A stretch of DNA of 64,000 bases, taken from assembly GCA_021325135.1 (NCBI GenBank), contig JAJPHT010000033.1, positions 1-64,000 on the forward strand, given 5' to 3'. The first letter of the stretch is position 1. Every line of letters starts with the position of its first letter. The stretch comes from Pseudomonadota bacterium. Lineage in GTDB: Archaea; Thermoplasmatota; SW-10-69-26; JACQPN01; JAJPHT01. The notes under the pieces are model-generated. The model was not told the DNA's origin. It saw nothing but the letters and a program-made list of their open reading frames with translations, and did not search any database. Shown here in pieces: positions 15,705 to 24,867 of the stretch. Made by a program: the position numbers and the translations under genes.

Positions 15705-18122
15705 ATGAAGGCCGTCGTCGCGCTCATCGCCACACTGACCCTGCTGCCCATCCTCCTTCCCGCCACCGTCGCCGACACCCCCACGGTGCCCATGCCCTCG
15801 TCGCTCTCGCCCCTCACCCCGCAGGTGAGCGACCAGGGCGTCGCGCCCCTGGACCAGCCCGTCCGCGTCGTGGTGGGCCTGGACCTGCACGACAAGGCGG
15901 GCCTCGACGCGTTCCTCGCGCAGGCCTCGGACCCCCGCTCGCCGGAGTTCCAGCACTTCCTCACGCAGGACCAGTTCAACGCGCGCTACGGCCCTAGCGC
16001 CGACCAGGAGGCGCGCGTCGTGGCGTGGCTCACGCAGGCCGGCTTCCACGTCACGAAGCGCTTCCCCAACCGCCTCCTCGTCGAGGCGCAGGGCACCAAC
16101 GCCGCGGCCCAGGCGGCCTTCGGCGTGCCCGTCCACAACGTCCTCTTCCAGGGCCAGCCCCACCTGGCGGTCCTGGAGGCGCCGCGCTTCCCGGCGGACG
16201 TCGCCGCGTTCGCCACCGGCGTCTTCGGCCTGGATGACCTCGTCCAGATGCAGCCCATGAACGAGCCCCGCGCCTCGGTGGGCGGAAGCTGCTGCTCCTT
16301 CGGGCCCAACGACATCGCGAACTTCTACGACAACGGCAAGTCCTTCACGGGCTCGGGCCAGACCGTCGTCATCGCGGGCGCCTACGCCTGGAAGGACAGC
16401 GACAACACCGCGTACAACTCGCAGTTCAGCCTGCCCGCCATGCCCACCGGCACCGCCCAGGTGTGCGTGGGCTCCGGAAGCGGCTGCTCCTTCGACTCGT
16501 CGCAGTCCATCGAGATCGCGCTGGACGTGGAGATGGTCCACGCCGTCGCGCCCGCCGCCGTGATCAAGAACTACATGGCGCAGACGACGGCCCTCGCCGA
16601 CTTCCCCACCATGTACAACCAGATCGTCACCGACAACCCCGGCCACAGCGTCACCTCGAGCTGGGGCTCCTGCGAGTCCAACTCGGCCTCCAGCTACCAG
16701 TCGACCAACGACAACATCTTCGCCAACGGCAACGCCATCGGCCAGTCCTGGTTCGCCGCCTCGGGCGACCACGGCTCCAACGACTGCAACTCCCTCCTGG
16801 GCGGCACCAGCGTCGACCACCCCGCCAACGCGCCCCACATGATGGGCGTCGGCGGCACGCACGCCAACTGCAGCCCCGCCATGACCAGCAGCGCGCCCAC
16901 CTGCGCCGCCTACGGCAGCGAGACCGCCTGGAGCGGCAGCGGCGGCGGCGCGAGCGCCGTGTTCTCCAAGCCGAGCTATCAGACCGGGTGCAGCGTCCCC
17001 GCTGACGGCAAGCGCGACGTCCCCGACGTCTCCATGGAGGCCGACACCTCGCCTGGCAACTGGGTCATGTTCAACGGCGGCTGGAACGTCGTGGGCGGCA
17101 CCAGCGACGCCGCGCCCCAGTGGGGCGCGAACTTCGCGCTTCTCAACCAGAAGCTCGGCGGCAGCGGCGTGGGCCTCCCCGGCACGCGCATCTACCAGCT
17201 CTGCGGCACCAGCTCCTTCCACGACGTGACCAGCGGCAGCAACGGCGGCTTCTCGGCCGGCGTGGGCTACGACCGCGTGACGGGCGTGGGCACCATCGAC
17301 ACCAACACCCTGCTCACGAGCTGGGGCAGCGGCGGCTCCGCCTCGGCGCCCAGCGCGCCCGCGAGCCTCACCGCCACGCCGGGCAACGCGCAGGTGAGCC
17401 TCTCGTGGAGCGCGGCCGCCGACGGCGGCAGCACCGTCACCAACTACAAGGTGTACCGCGGCACGACCAGCGGCGGCGAGACGCTCCTCACCACGCTGGG
17501 CAGCGTGCTCAGCTACACCGACACGGGCGTGACCAACGGGCAGACGTACTACTACAAGGTCAGCGCCGTCAACAGCGTCGGCGAAGGCCCCAAGAGCGCG
17601 GAGGCCAGCGCCACCCCCTCGGCGCCCACCACCGTGCTCCACGAGACGTTCGACTCCGGCACGGGCATCCCCTCCGGCTGGAACGTCACGGGCCTCTGGC
17701 ACGTCGCGTCCGGCTGCCAAGGCGCCTCCTCGCCCGCGAACTCGCTCCAGTACAACCAGCCCAGCACGTGCAACTACGACACTGGAGCCACCAACACCGG
17801 CGACGCCACGACGCCGCCCATGAACATCGCGAGCCTCACCCTGCCGAACCTGACGTTCAAGACGAAGTACCAGGTCGAGCACTTCACCGTGGGCGGCCTC
17901 GACAAGATGCAGGTGCAGGTGCTCCCCGCGGGCAGCACGAGCTGGACCACCATCTGGGTCCAGGACAGCTCCACCGCCGCGCAGACCTCGTGGACGACGG
18001 TCACGCTGAGCCTCAACCTCTACAAGTCGACCGGCACCCAGGTGAGGTTCCACTTCGACACCGTGACCTCGCTGAACAACGGCTTCCCCGGCTGGGGCGT
18101 GGACGACGTGACCGTGGGCTGA
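15705..18122 (+). CDS. Sedolisin (S53) serine-carboxyl protease with FN3 and C-terminal beta domain, copy 2
   Basis: 805 residues, same domain order as copy 1: signal peptide, prodomain, catalytic domain, fibronectin type III, C-terminal jelly-roll-like domain. Catalytic residues: Glu270 and Asp274 (SIEIALDVE), Asp355 (AASGDHGSND), Ser467 (GGTSDAAPQWG). Similarity to copy 1 is very high over the whole length, including the last 100 residues, with scattered changes around the substrate-facing loops. Start supported by GGGAGGCC before the ATG; a TATA-like GGCTTTCTATTCC about 35 nt upstream suggests it has its own promoter. Confidence 0.93.
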   Translation: MKAVVALIATLTLLPILLPATVADTPTVPMPSSLSPLTPQVSDQGVAPLDQPVRVVVGLDLHDKAGLDAFLAQASDPRSPEFQHFLTQDQFNARYGPSADQEARVVAWLTQAGFHVTKRFPNRLLVEAQGTNAAAQAAFGVPVHNVLFQGQPHLAVLEAPRFPADVAAFATGVFGLDDLVQMQPMNEPRASVGGSCCSFGPNDIANFYDNGKSFTGSGQTVVIAGAYAWKDSDNTAYNSQFSLPAMPTGTAQVCVGSGSGCSFDSSQSIEIALDVEMVHAVAPAAVIKNYMAQTTALADFPTMYNQIVTDNPGHSVTSSWGSCESNSASSYQSTNDNIFANGNAIGQSWFAASGDHGSNDCNSLLGGTSVDHPANAPHMMGVGGTHANCSPAMTSSAPTCAAYGSETAWSGSGGGASAVFSKPSYQTGCSVPADGKRDVPDVSMEADTSPGNWVMFNGGWNVVGGTSDAAPQWGANFALLNQKLGGSGVGLPGTRIYQLCGTSSFHDVTSGSNGGFSAGVGYDRVTGVGTIDTNTLLTSWGSGGSASAPSAPASLTATPGNAQVSLSWSAAADGGSTVTNYKVYRGTTSGGETLLTTLGSVLSYTDTGVTNGQTYYYKVSAVNSVGEGPKSAEASATPSAPTTVLHETFDSGTGIPSGWNVTGLWHVASGCQGASSPANSLQYNQPSTCNYDTGATNTGDATTPPMNIASLTLPNLTFKTKYQVEHFTVGGLDKMQVQVLPAGSTSWTTIWVQDSSTAAQTSWTTVTLSLNLYKSTGTQVRFHFDTVTSLNNGFPGWGVDDVTVG

Positions 18123-18175
18123 AGCGGGCCAAATCTGGGAAAACGCTCCTGGCGCGGGCGCGCGGTGAAAGCCGC

Positions 18176-18763
18176 GTGCCCGCGCTGGTCGAGCTCTTCA
18201 CCTCCGAGGGCTGCTCCAGCTGCCCGCCCGCCGACGCGCTCCTCGCGCGCCTCGCGGACGAGCCCGCCGTGGCCGCCCTCTCCCTCCACGTCGACTACTG
18301 GGATGGCCTCGGCTGGCGCGACCCGTGGAGCGCGCGCTTCGCGACGGAACGCCAGCGCGCCTACGCGCGACGCCTAGGCGAGCGCAGCCTCTACACGCCC
18401 CAGATGATCGTGGACGGGACCGACGCATTCGTGGGCAGCGACGCGCGCCGCGCCAGGGACGCGCTCGCCCGCGCCGCCCGAGCGCCCAAGGCCAGCCTCG
18501 CCCCCGACGGGGACGCCCTCATCGTGCGCGACCTGCCCATCCCCCGCGCCGAGGCCTGGCACGCGCGCGTGCGCCGCGAAGCCACCACCCGCGTCGAGCG
18601 CGGCGAGAACGCCGGCGCCACCCTCCGGCACGTCGCCATCGCGGAAGCCCTCACGCCCCTGGGAACCGTCGCCGAAGGCGCGCGCCTCGACCCGCCAGGG
18701 CCCGGCCTCGTCGTGCTCCAGGAGCCCGGGCCCGGCCGCGTCGTGGGCCTCGCCCGCCTCTGA
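18176..18763 (+). CDS. DUF1223 thioredoxin-like protein
   Basis: 195 residues starting VPALVELFTSEGCSSCPPAD from GTG, the DUF1223 signature with CxxC at Cys13/Cys16. It continues with LSLHVDYWDGLGWRDPWS, YTPQMIVDGTDAFVGSD and a C-terminal beta region. The family is thioredoxin-like and of unknown function, often in redox or copper contexts. No signal peptide seen with this start; no longer in-frame start is convincing. It is 53 nt after the second sedolisin. Confidence 0.8.
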   Translation: MPALVELFTSEGCSSCPPADALLARLADEPAVAALSLHVDYWDGLGWRDPWSARFATERQRAYARRLGERSLYTPQMIVDGTDAFVGSDARRARDALARAARAPKASLAPDGDALIVRDLPIPRAEAWHARVRREATTRVERGENAGATLRHVAIAEALTPLGTVAEGARLDPPGPGLVVLQEPGPGRVVGLARL

Positions 18764-18767
18764 GCCC

Positions 18768-19088
18768 TCACCACGACCGCGACCCCACGTCGTCGTGCGC
18801 GCCCTCCAGCGCCACCAAGACCGCCCGCCCCGCCGCCGTGAGCGCATACCCGTCCCCTGCCCGCGCCCACGTCCGCCTCGCCAGCCCCAGCCCCACCAGC
18901 GACAGGCTGGGCTTGTACCGCGGCAGGCCCCCCTCCATCACGTCGCGCACCTCCGGCACGCGCACCCCGATGCCGCGGGCCAGCTGCGCCGACGTCGCGA
19001 AGCCCAGGCGGCCCAGCTCGCGAAGGCCGCGAAGGCGATTGCGGGAACGGCGGAAGGAGAGCAGAACGGTCTCGTCGGGGAGGTTCAT
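18768..19088 (-). CDS. Winged-helix DNA-binding protein
   Basis: 106 residues. FRRSRNRLRGLRELGRLGFATSAQLARGIGVRVPEVRDVM gives a helix-turn-helix, then PRYKPSLSLVGLGLARRTW and GYALTAAGRAVLVAL resemble the wing and final helix of small archaeal MarR/ArnR-like regulators. No ligand domain. Convergent with DUF1223, with only 4 nt between stops. Target unknown. Confidence 0.65.
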   Translation of the reverse strand: MNLPDETVLLSFRRSRNRLRGLRELGRLGFATSAQLARGIGVRVPEVRDVMEGGLPRYKPSLSLVGLGLARRTWARAGDGYALTAAGRAVLVALEGAHDDVGSRSW

Positions 19089-19257
19089 CGGGGGGTGATG
19101 GGCGTGGAGGACGTGAAGGCTCTCCGGCGATCACACCACGTTGGGCCTGCTCGGGCCACGAGGGCTGACATGTCCGAACGTGAGCGAAGGTGGGCGCAGG
19201 TGCGGGCGCGTGGCCCGACCTGCCCCGACGTTCGCCCCCTTGCCCCGACGTGGACCC

Positions 19258-20754
19258 TCACCAGTCGAACGGCGTCTCCGCAGGCGGCATGTTGAGCACG
19301 ATGGTCTGCACGCGGGTCATCTCCTCGATGGAGGCTCCGATGCCTTCGCGTCCCATGCCGGACTTCTTGTTGCCGCCGAAGGGGAAGTGGCCGACGCCGT
19401 GGGCGGGGTAGCCGTTGATGGTGACGGCGCCGTCCTCCAGCCTCTTCGCGACGCCCCAGGCCTTGTTGACGTCGTTGGTGAAGACGCTGCTGTCGAGGCC
19501 GTACTCGCTGCGGTTGGCGAGGTCGAGCATCTCCTCCACGCTGTGCACGCGGATGACGGGGAGGATGGGGGCGAACTGCTCCTCCCAGGCGATGCGCATG
19601 TCCGGCGTCACGCGGTCCAGCACGGTGGGCTCGTGGTACTGGCCCACGAAGCCGCCTCCGGCGAGGACCTTGGCGCCCTTGCTGCGCGCGTCGAGGACGA
19701 GCTCCTGCGCGTAGGCGACGGCCTTGGGCGTGATGAGGGGCCCGATGGCGGTCTTCTCGTCGCGGGTGTCGCCCATGGGGTACTTGGCGACCTCGGCAAG
19801 GAGCCTGGCGACGAAGGCGTCGGCGACCTTCTCGTGGACGAGGACGCGGCTCACGGCGTCGCAGCGCTGGCCCTGGAAGCGGAGGCCGCCGCGGGCGATC
19901 TCCTTGGCGGCGAGGTCGAGGTTGGCGTCCTCCAGCACGAGGGCGGCGCCCTTGCCTCCAAGCTCCAGCGCGAGGTGCTTCATGCCGGCCTTGCTGGCGA
20001 TGCGCTCGCCCACGGCGGTGCTGCCGGTGAAGCTGATCATGTCGATCCGGGGGCTCTCGGCGAGGACGTCGCCGATCTCGCGGCCGCGGCCGGTGACGAT
20101 GTTGAGCGCGCCCGCAGGCAGGCCGGCCTCCTCCATGGCCTTGGCGAAGAAGAGCATGGAGAGGGGGGTCTCGGTGCTGGGCTTCACGACGACGGTGTTG
20201 CCCGCGACGAGGGCGGGGGCGACCTTGGCGGCGGCGATGAAGAGCGGGTAGTTGAACGGCGTGATGGCGGCGACGACGCCACGCGGGACGCGGCGCACGA
20301 CGGCCATCTTGTTCTTGGTGTCCTCGACCCAGTCGCCGGGGATGTACTCGCCGTGCATGCTGCGGGCCTCCTGCGCGGTGAGGCGGAGGCGCTCCAGCGT
20401 GCTCTTGACCTCGCCCTTGGCGACGGCGACGGGCTTGCCGCTCTCGGCGACGACGACGTCCACGAGGAGGGAGCGGTCGGCCTCCAGCAGGTGGGCGGCG
20501 CGCTCCAGGAGCTCGATGCGGGCGATGGCGGGGACGTCGCGGATCTTGCGGCGCGCGGCGTGGGCGGCGTCGATGGCGGCCTCCACGTCCTTGCGCGCGA
20601 GGGCGGGCACGTGGCCCACGACGGAGCCGTCGGCGGGGTTGGTGACGTCGATCCACTTGTTGTCGCTTGAGGGGACCCACTTGCCGTTGATGAACGCGGG
20701 GTAGCGTCGGGCGCCGCCCAGCGTGGGGGGCTCCAGCTTCGTCATGTGCTCCAT
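19258..20754 (-). CDS. Aldehyde dehydrogenase, GAPN-like (NAD(P)+-dependent)
   Basis: 498-residue ALDH-superfamily enzyme oxidising an aldehyde to the acid. Catalytic Cys is in FQGQRCDAVSRV, the general-base Glu in LALELGGKGAAL, the nucleotide fold has FTGSTAVGERIAS and the conserved Asn is in ITPFNYPLF. GQRC with the NGYPAHGVGHFPFGG loop resembles non-phosphorylating glyceraldehyde-3-phosphate dehydrogenase or lactaldehyde dehydrogenase-like archaeal members; substrate not certain. Cytoplasmic. Two close ATGs (20754, 20745); CTTATC about 30 nt before the first supports it. Divergent from the oxidase operon. Confidence 0.9.
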   Translation of the reverse strand: MEHMTKLEPPTLGGARRYPAFINGKWVPSSDNKWIDVTNPADGSVVGHVPALARKDVEAAIDAAHAARRKIRDVPAIARIELLERAAHLLEADRSLLVDVVVAESGKPVAVAKGEVKSTLERLRLTAQEARSMHGEYIPGDWVEDTKNKMAVVRRVPRGVVAAITPFNYPLFIAAAKVAPALVAGNTVVVKPSTETPLSMLFFAKAMEEAGLPAGALNIVTGRGREIGDVLAESPRIDMISFTGSTAVGERIASKAGMKHLALELGGKGAALVLEDANLDLAAKEIARGGLRFQGQRCDAVSRVLVHEKVADAFVARLLAEVAKYPMGDTRDEKTAIGPLITPKAVAYAQELVLDARSKGAKVLAGGGFVGQYHEPTVLDRVTPDMRIAWEEQFAPILPVIRVHSVEEMLDLANRSEYGLDSSVFTNDVNKAWGVAKRLEDGAVTINGYPAHGVGHFPFGGNKKSGMGREGIGASIEEMTRVQTIVLNMPPAETPFDW

Positions 20755-20782
20755 CCGGATCGGTCGCCCCTGGGTCCTTCTG

Positions 20783-20790
20783 ATGATAAG
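20783..20790 (-). promoter_or_regulatory. TATA-like core promoter of the aldehyde dehydrogenase
   Basis: ACTTATCA on the minus strand, about 30 nt before the start. A flanking GTGACAC...GTGCCAC near-repeat could be an operator. Confidence 0.4.
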
Positions 20791-20867
20791 TGGCACGGGA
20801 GTGTCACCTTCGGACCAGCGGCGTTGGGCTTGCTTGGTTCCGCGCGGCGGGGCTCGACGAAATGACA

Positions 20868-20879
20868 TAGGATTTAAGA
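20868..20879 (+). promoter_or_regulatory. Promoter of the cox operon
   Basis: ATAGGATTTAAGA with an upstream CGAAAT that could serve as BRE, about 50 nt before the TTG start of coxC. The transcript would carry a leader that contains the GGAGGGAGGCGG ribosome-binding site. Confidence 0.45.
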
Positions 20880-20928
20880 GCAGCCTTCCGGTTGCCGCGC
20901 GCAAGACTCCCCTGGAGGGAGGCGGACC

Positions 20929-21765
20929 TTGGCGCACCCAGCATCGCCCGCACCCGATCATGCGCACGCCGCGGAGCACGCCGGCCACCACGACGCGCAC
21001 CACGGCAGCTTCATGCCCCTGTGGCTGACCCTCGGCACGACGCTTTTCCTCGTGGCGATCCTCGCGCCCCACGGAGTGCGCGCCGACGGAACGTCCTACG
21101 ACTACCGCGCCTTCGCCATGCTCCCGGGCTTCCTCATCATGGTGGCCTCGGTGGCGGGCTGGGTCCGCGAGGACGTGGACGAGCTTTCCCACAAGCCCTA
21201 CCAGGAGGGCATCTCGGACTACCTCGTGGGCACCATCGTGCTCATCCTCTCCGAAGTCATCCTCTTCGGCTGCCTCTTCACGTTCTTCTTCTGGAGCCGC
21301 GCGCACACCTCGGAGTTCTACCCCGAGTTCTTCCCCCACGGCTCGACGCTGACGCCCATCATCGCCAACACGGTGATCCTCCTCAGCTCGGGCGGCACGG
21401 TCCACATGGCGCAGCTCGCCCTGAAGAAGGACCAGATGAGGACGTTCCGCATCTGGCTGGGCGCCACCATCCTCCTGGGCGTCGCGTTCATCGCGGGCCA
21501 GGCCATCGAGTACCGCAATCTCGTGGGCGAAGGCCTCCTCCCCACGGCCAGCGTGTTCGGCACGTCGTTCTTCTCCCTCACGGGCGTCCACGGCCTGCAC
21601 GTCATCATGGGCATCGTCGCGCTGACGACCATCTGGGGCCTCTCGTGGACGGGCTTCATCCGCAAGGAGCGCGCGAGCGGCGTCGAAGGCGTGTTCATCT
21701 ACTGGCACTTCGTCGACGCGATCTGGATCCTCGTCTTCTCCATCGTCTACCTGAGGCTGATCTGA
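20929..21765 (+). CDS. coxC: Cytochrome c oxidase subunit III
   Basis: 278-residue membrane subunit of the heme-copper oxidase. A His-rich N-terminus (HAHAAEHAGHHDAHHG) precedes seven predicted transmembrane helices; conserved SEVILFGCLFTFFFWSRAH and FSLTGVHGLHVIMGI are family hallmarks, and the last helix starts YWHFVDAIWIL. TTG start: GGAGGGAGG lies upstream and no ATG fits. First gene of a coxC-coxB-coxA-small membrane protein operon, with 1-nt gaps. Confidence 0.93.
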   Translation: MAHPASPAPDHAHAAEHAGHHDAHHGSFMPLWLTLGTTLFLVAILAPHGVRADGTSYDYRAFAMLPGFLIMVASVAGWVREDVDELSHKPYQEGISDYLVGTIVLILSEVILFGCLFTFFFWSRAHTSEFYPEFFPHGSTLTPIIANTVILLSSGGTVHMAQLALKKDQMRTFRIWLGATILLGVAFIAGQAIEYRNLVGEGLLPTASVFGTSFFSLTGVHGLHVIMGIVALTTIWGLSWTGFIRKERASGVEGVFIYWHFVDAIWILVFSIVYLRLI

Positions 21766-21766
21766 G

Positions 21767-22705
21767 ATGCTTGTCATCGCCGACGTCACCTCCGTGAGCG
21801 AGGACCGCTGGTCGGGCCTCTTCGACCTCTACCTCACCATCGCGCTCATCGTGGGCGCGCTCATCATCGGGTGGCTCCTGGTGAGCCTCGTGCGCTACCG
21901 GGCCCGCCCCGGCGCGCCGCGCCCGCCCGACGCGCCCCTGCCCGGCATGCTCCAGCCCGAGCGCGGCACGGTGCTCTTCAGCTGGATCATCGCGCTCACC
22001 ATCGCGGCCATCATGTTCGGCCTCGCGTTCTCCACCATCCACGCGGTGGACGCCATCGAGAACCCGCCCCCCAACGACCCCAGCAACCCGTCCATTCACG
22101 TCGTGGTCACGGGCTTCCAGTTCGGCTGGAAGTACAACTACACGGGCGAGGGCGGCGTCCCCTTCCAGACCATCACGGAGTGGACGATCCCCGTGGACAC
22201 GGTGATCACCATCGACGTGAAGAGCCAGGACGTCTGGCACAACTTCGCGTTCCCCAACGGGCGCATCCGCGTCGACGCCATCCCCGGCGAGACGAACCAC
22301 CTCTGGTTCAAGGCCACCAGCATCGGCGAGGACCGCAACGCCTGCGTGCAGATCTGCGGCGCGGGCCACGCCACGATGCACGCGGCCATGCACGTCGTGA
22401 GCCAGGCCGACTTCAAGACGTTCCTCCACGACAGCTCGCAGGCGGCGTACAAGACGCTCGCGGGCAAGAGCCTCGTCAACGCCACCTTCGACGGCTCGGC
22501 CTTCGCCATCGCGGGCCACGCCGCCGGCAAGGCCAGCGCGCTCAACGTGACCAACGCCGGCGCGCAGCCCGCCACCTTCCACCTGCAGGGCTCCGACGCC
22601 AGCGTCACCGTGCAGCCCGGCCAGTCCGGCTACCTCTACATCCCCGCCGCGACCGGCACGCAGACCGTCGTGGCCTCCAGCGGCGCCACCGGGACGGTGA
22701 GCTGA
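21767..22705 (+). CDS. coxB: Cytochrome c oxidase subunit II (CuA)
   Basis: 312 residues. Two N-terminal transmembrane helices (about 15-45 and 65-95), then an extracellular cupredoxin with a full CuA site: His158 in VWHNF, and CVQICGAGHATM giving Cys193, Cys197, His201 and Met204. Electrons pass from a c-type cytochrome or blue copper protein to CuA and on to subunit I. An extra C-terminal beta segment of about 80 residues (NVTNAGAQPATFHLQG) follows the core and is not typical. Begins 1 nt after coxC. Confidence 0.94.
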   Translation: MLVIADVTSVSEDRWSGLFDLYLTIALIVGALIIGWLLVSLVRYRARPGAPRPPDAPLPGMLQPERGTVLFSWIIALTIAAIMFGLAFSTIHAVDAIENPPPNDPSNPSIHVVVTGFQFGWKYNYTGEGGVPFQTITEWTIPVDTVITIDVKSQDVWHNFAFPNGRIRVDAIPGETNHLWFKATSIGEDRNACVQICGAGHATMHAAMHVVSQADFKTFLHDSSQAAYKTLAGKSLVNATFDGSAFAIAGHAAGKASALNVTNAGAQPATFHLQGSDASVTVQPGQSGYLYIPAATGTQTVVASSGATGTVS

Positions 22706-22706
22706 G

Positions 22707-24392
22707 ATGAGCGAGAACGTCGTCCACCCCCACGCGTACAGCGGCCCCACCCGGAAGCCGGCCTACGGCCAGGGCTGGAAGCACTGGCTCTCGACCACCA
22801 ACCACAAGGAGGTCGGCATCCTCTACCTCGTCACGTCGCTGGCCTTCTTCGTGCTGGGCGGCACGTTCGCGCTGCTGATGCGCACGCAGCTCTTCACGGC
22901 GAACAACACGTTCCTCGACGGCGAGACGTACAACCAGTTCGTGACGATGCACGGCATCGTCATGATCATCTTCTTCCTCTCGCCCTTCGCATTCAGCTTC
23001 GGCAACTACATCATGCCCATCCAAGTGGGCGCCAGCGACCTCATCTTCCCGCGCTTGAACGCGCTCTCGTACTGGATGTACCTCGCCGGCGGCCTCACCG
23101 CCGTCTCGGGCTTCTTCTTCGGCGGCGCGGCCGCGGGCGGATGGACCATCTACACGCCCCTGTCCAGCTATCACTTCATGCCGCGCATCGGCGTGGACCT
23201 CGTCGCCATCGGCATCGTCCTCTTCGTGGTGGGCGTCACCGTCTCCACCATCAACTTCCTGGCGACGTTCTTCCTGCTGCGCGCGCCGGGCGTGAAGATG
23301 ATGCACATGCCGGCGTTCAGCTGGGCCATCTTCTGGACCGTCGTCATCATGCTCTTCGCCTTCCCGGCGCTGGGCGCGGCGGGCCTCATGCTGGTCATGG
23401 ACCGGCAGTTCGGGTTCCACTTCTTCGACATCGCCAACGGCGGCGCGCTCCTCTGGGCGCACCTCTTCTGGTTCTTCGGCCACCCCGAGGTGTACATCCT
23501 CCTGCTGCCGGGCCTGGGCGCCGTCCTGGACATCATCCCGACCTTCAGCGAGCGCCCCCTCTACGGGAAGCGCACCGTGGTCTGGGCGCTGGGCATCGCG
23601 ACCGCGCTCTCCTTCGTCGTGTACATCCACCACATGTTCACGACGGGCATCAACCCGCAGCTTCGCGAGGTGATGGTCATCACGACGGAGATGATCTCGA
23701 TCCCCTTCGGCGTCATCTACCTCTGCATGATCGGCACCATGTGGAAGGGCCGCATCCGCTTCGAGGTGCCCATGCTCTTCGCGCTGGGCTTCATCACGCT
23801 CTTCCTCGTGGGCGGCCTGACCGGCGTGTTCCTCTCGTCGGTGGCCATCGACTACGGCATGCAGGGCTCCTACTGGGTCGTCGCGCACTTCCACTACGCG
23901 GTGCTGGGCGGCGGCGTGTGGGGCGTCCTCGCGGGCCTCTACTACTGGTATCCGAAGATCACGGGCCGCATGTTCAGCCGCCGCTGGGGCGTCATCCACT
24001 TCTGGAGCGGCTTCATCGGGTTCAACCTGCTCTTCCTGAGCATGTTCTTCTACGGCAAGATGCCCCGCCGCATCTACACCTACGAGGACATCCAGTCCTA
24101 CGCGGTGGGCGGCAACCTCAGCCTGCTCAACGCCATGGCCACCGTGGGCGCGTTCACCTTCGGCCTGGGCATCATCCTGATGCTCGTCAACTTCGTCGTG
24201 AGCCTCTGGACCGGCGAGAAGGCCGGCCCCGACCCGTGGGGCGGCAACGAATTGGAGTGGACCATCAGCAGCCCGCCGCCCCCCGAGAACTTCACGCGCA
24301 CGCCCGTCCTCGCGGAGCACCCCTACACGCTGGAGAAGCGGCAGGGCGACGCCGCGGCGGGCAGCGTCGTGACGGGCATCTTCAAGAGGTGA
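22707..24392 (+). CDS. coxA: Cytochrome c oxidase subunit I (heme-copper, A1-type)
   Basis: 561 residues with 12 or more transmembrane helices. HPEVYILLLPG gives the CuB ligand His259, the D-channel Glu261 and the cross-linked Tyr263; VYIHHMFTTG gives His308/His309; heme ligands lie in TMHGIVMIIFF and AHFHYAVLGG. The Glu in HPEVY marks type A1. Together with CoxB it reduces O2 and pumps protons, so the organism respires aerobically. Its TGA overlaps the GTG of the next small gene. Confidence 0.95.
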   Translation: MSENVVHPHAYSGPTRKPAYGQGWKHWLSTTNHKEVGILYLVTSLAFFVLGGTFALLMRTQLFTANNTFLDGETYNQFVTMHGIVMIIFFLSPFAFSFGNYIMPIQVGASDLIFPRLNALSYWMYLAGGLTAVSGFFFGGAAAGGWTIYTPLSSYHFMPRIGVDLVAIGIVLFVVGVTVSTINFLATFFLLRAPGVKMMHMPAFSWAIFWTVVIMLFAFPALGAAGLMLVMDRQFGFHFFDIANGGALLWAHLFWFFGHPEVYILLLPGLGAVLDIIPTFSERPLYGKRTVVWALGIATALSFVVYIHHMFTTGINPQLREVMVITTEMISIPFGVIYLCMIGTMWKGRIRFEVPMLFALGFITLFLVGGLTGVFLSSVAIDYGMQGSYWVVAHFHYAVLGGGVWGVLAGLYYWYPKITGRMFSRRWGVIHFWSGFIGFNLLFLSMFFYGKMPRRIYTYEDIQSYAVGGNLSLLNAMATVGAFTFGLGIILMLVNFVVSLWTGEKAGPDPWGGNELEWTISSPPPPENFTRTPVLAEHPYTLEKRQGDAAAGSVVTGIFKR

Positions 24393-24601
24393 GGAGGGCG
24401 CGCGCGATCACCGGCGAGACGCGCGGGTTCCTCCGCAACGTGGGCGGCCTCCTCGCGGGGTTCGCCCTCGTCATGCTCCTCCTGGACTTCGTGTTCCACC
24501 TCCAGGGGATGCTCCTCTGGATGGACGTGCCCATGCTGCTGGGCGGCCTCGGCGTGCTGCTCTACGCTTGGCGCGCGCCGAAGACGAGCGAGCTGTCCTA
24601 G
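24389..24601 (+). CDS. Small two-helix membrane protein of the cox operon
   Basis: 70 residues from a GTG that overlaps the coxA stop (GTGA). Two hydrophobic stretches, GGLLAGFALVMLLLDFVFHL and MLLGGLGVLLYAW, predict two transmembrane helices. Position and size suggest a subunit IV-like accessory of the oxidase, but there is no recognisable family motif. A terminator hairpin follows directly. Confidence 0.7.
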   Translation: MRRARAITGETRGFLRNVGGLLAGFALVMLLLDFVFHLQGMLLWMDVPMLLGGLGVLLYAWRAPKTSELS

Positions 24602-24604
24602 GCT

Positions 24605-24656
24605 CGCGCGTGTGGGGAAGAAACCCCAACCTCAGACCCCACACGCGCGGGTTTTC
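24605..24656 (+). terminator. Terminator hairpin of the cox operon
   Basis: CGCGCGTGTGGGG pairs with CCCCACACGCGCG across a 20-nt A/C-rich loop, followed by GGTTTTCTTGT. Strong stem plus T-rich tail directly after the last cox gene. Confidence 0.7.
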
Positions 24657-24867
24657 TTGTCCGTTCAACTCTCGACGGCTTCACGCGCCTGGGCGCGGGT
24701 GGGCAAGGGTTCGGCCTGTTGGGGGCAAGTGCCCGAAGGGCCGCCCACGCGGCCCCAGGTGTGCCCACCTGCGCCCACCTCCGCTCAAAGTCGAACCCGT
24801 CAACTGTAGCGCCCCCCTCGCGGCCCAACCCCAAAGCCCCCGGCGGCCGCGGATGCTCGGAGGTTCG

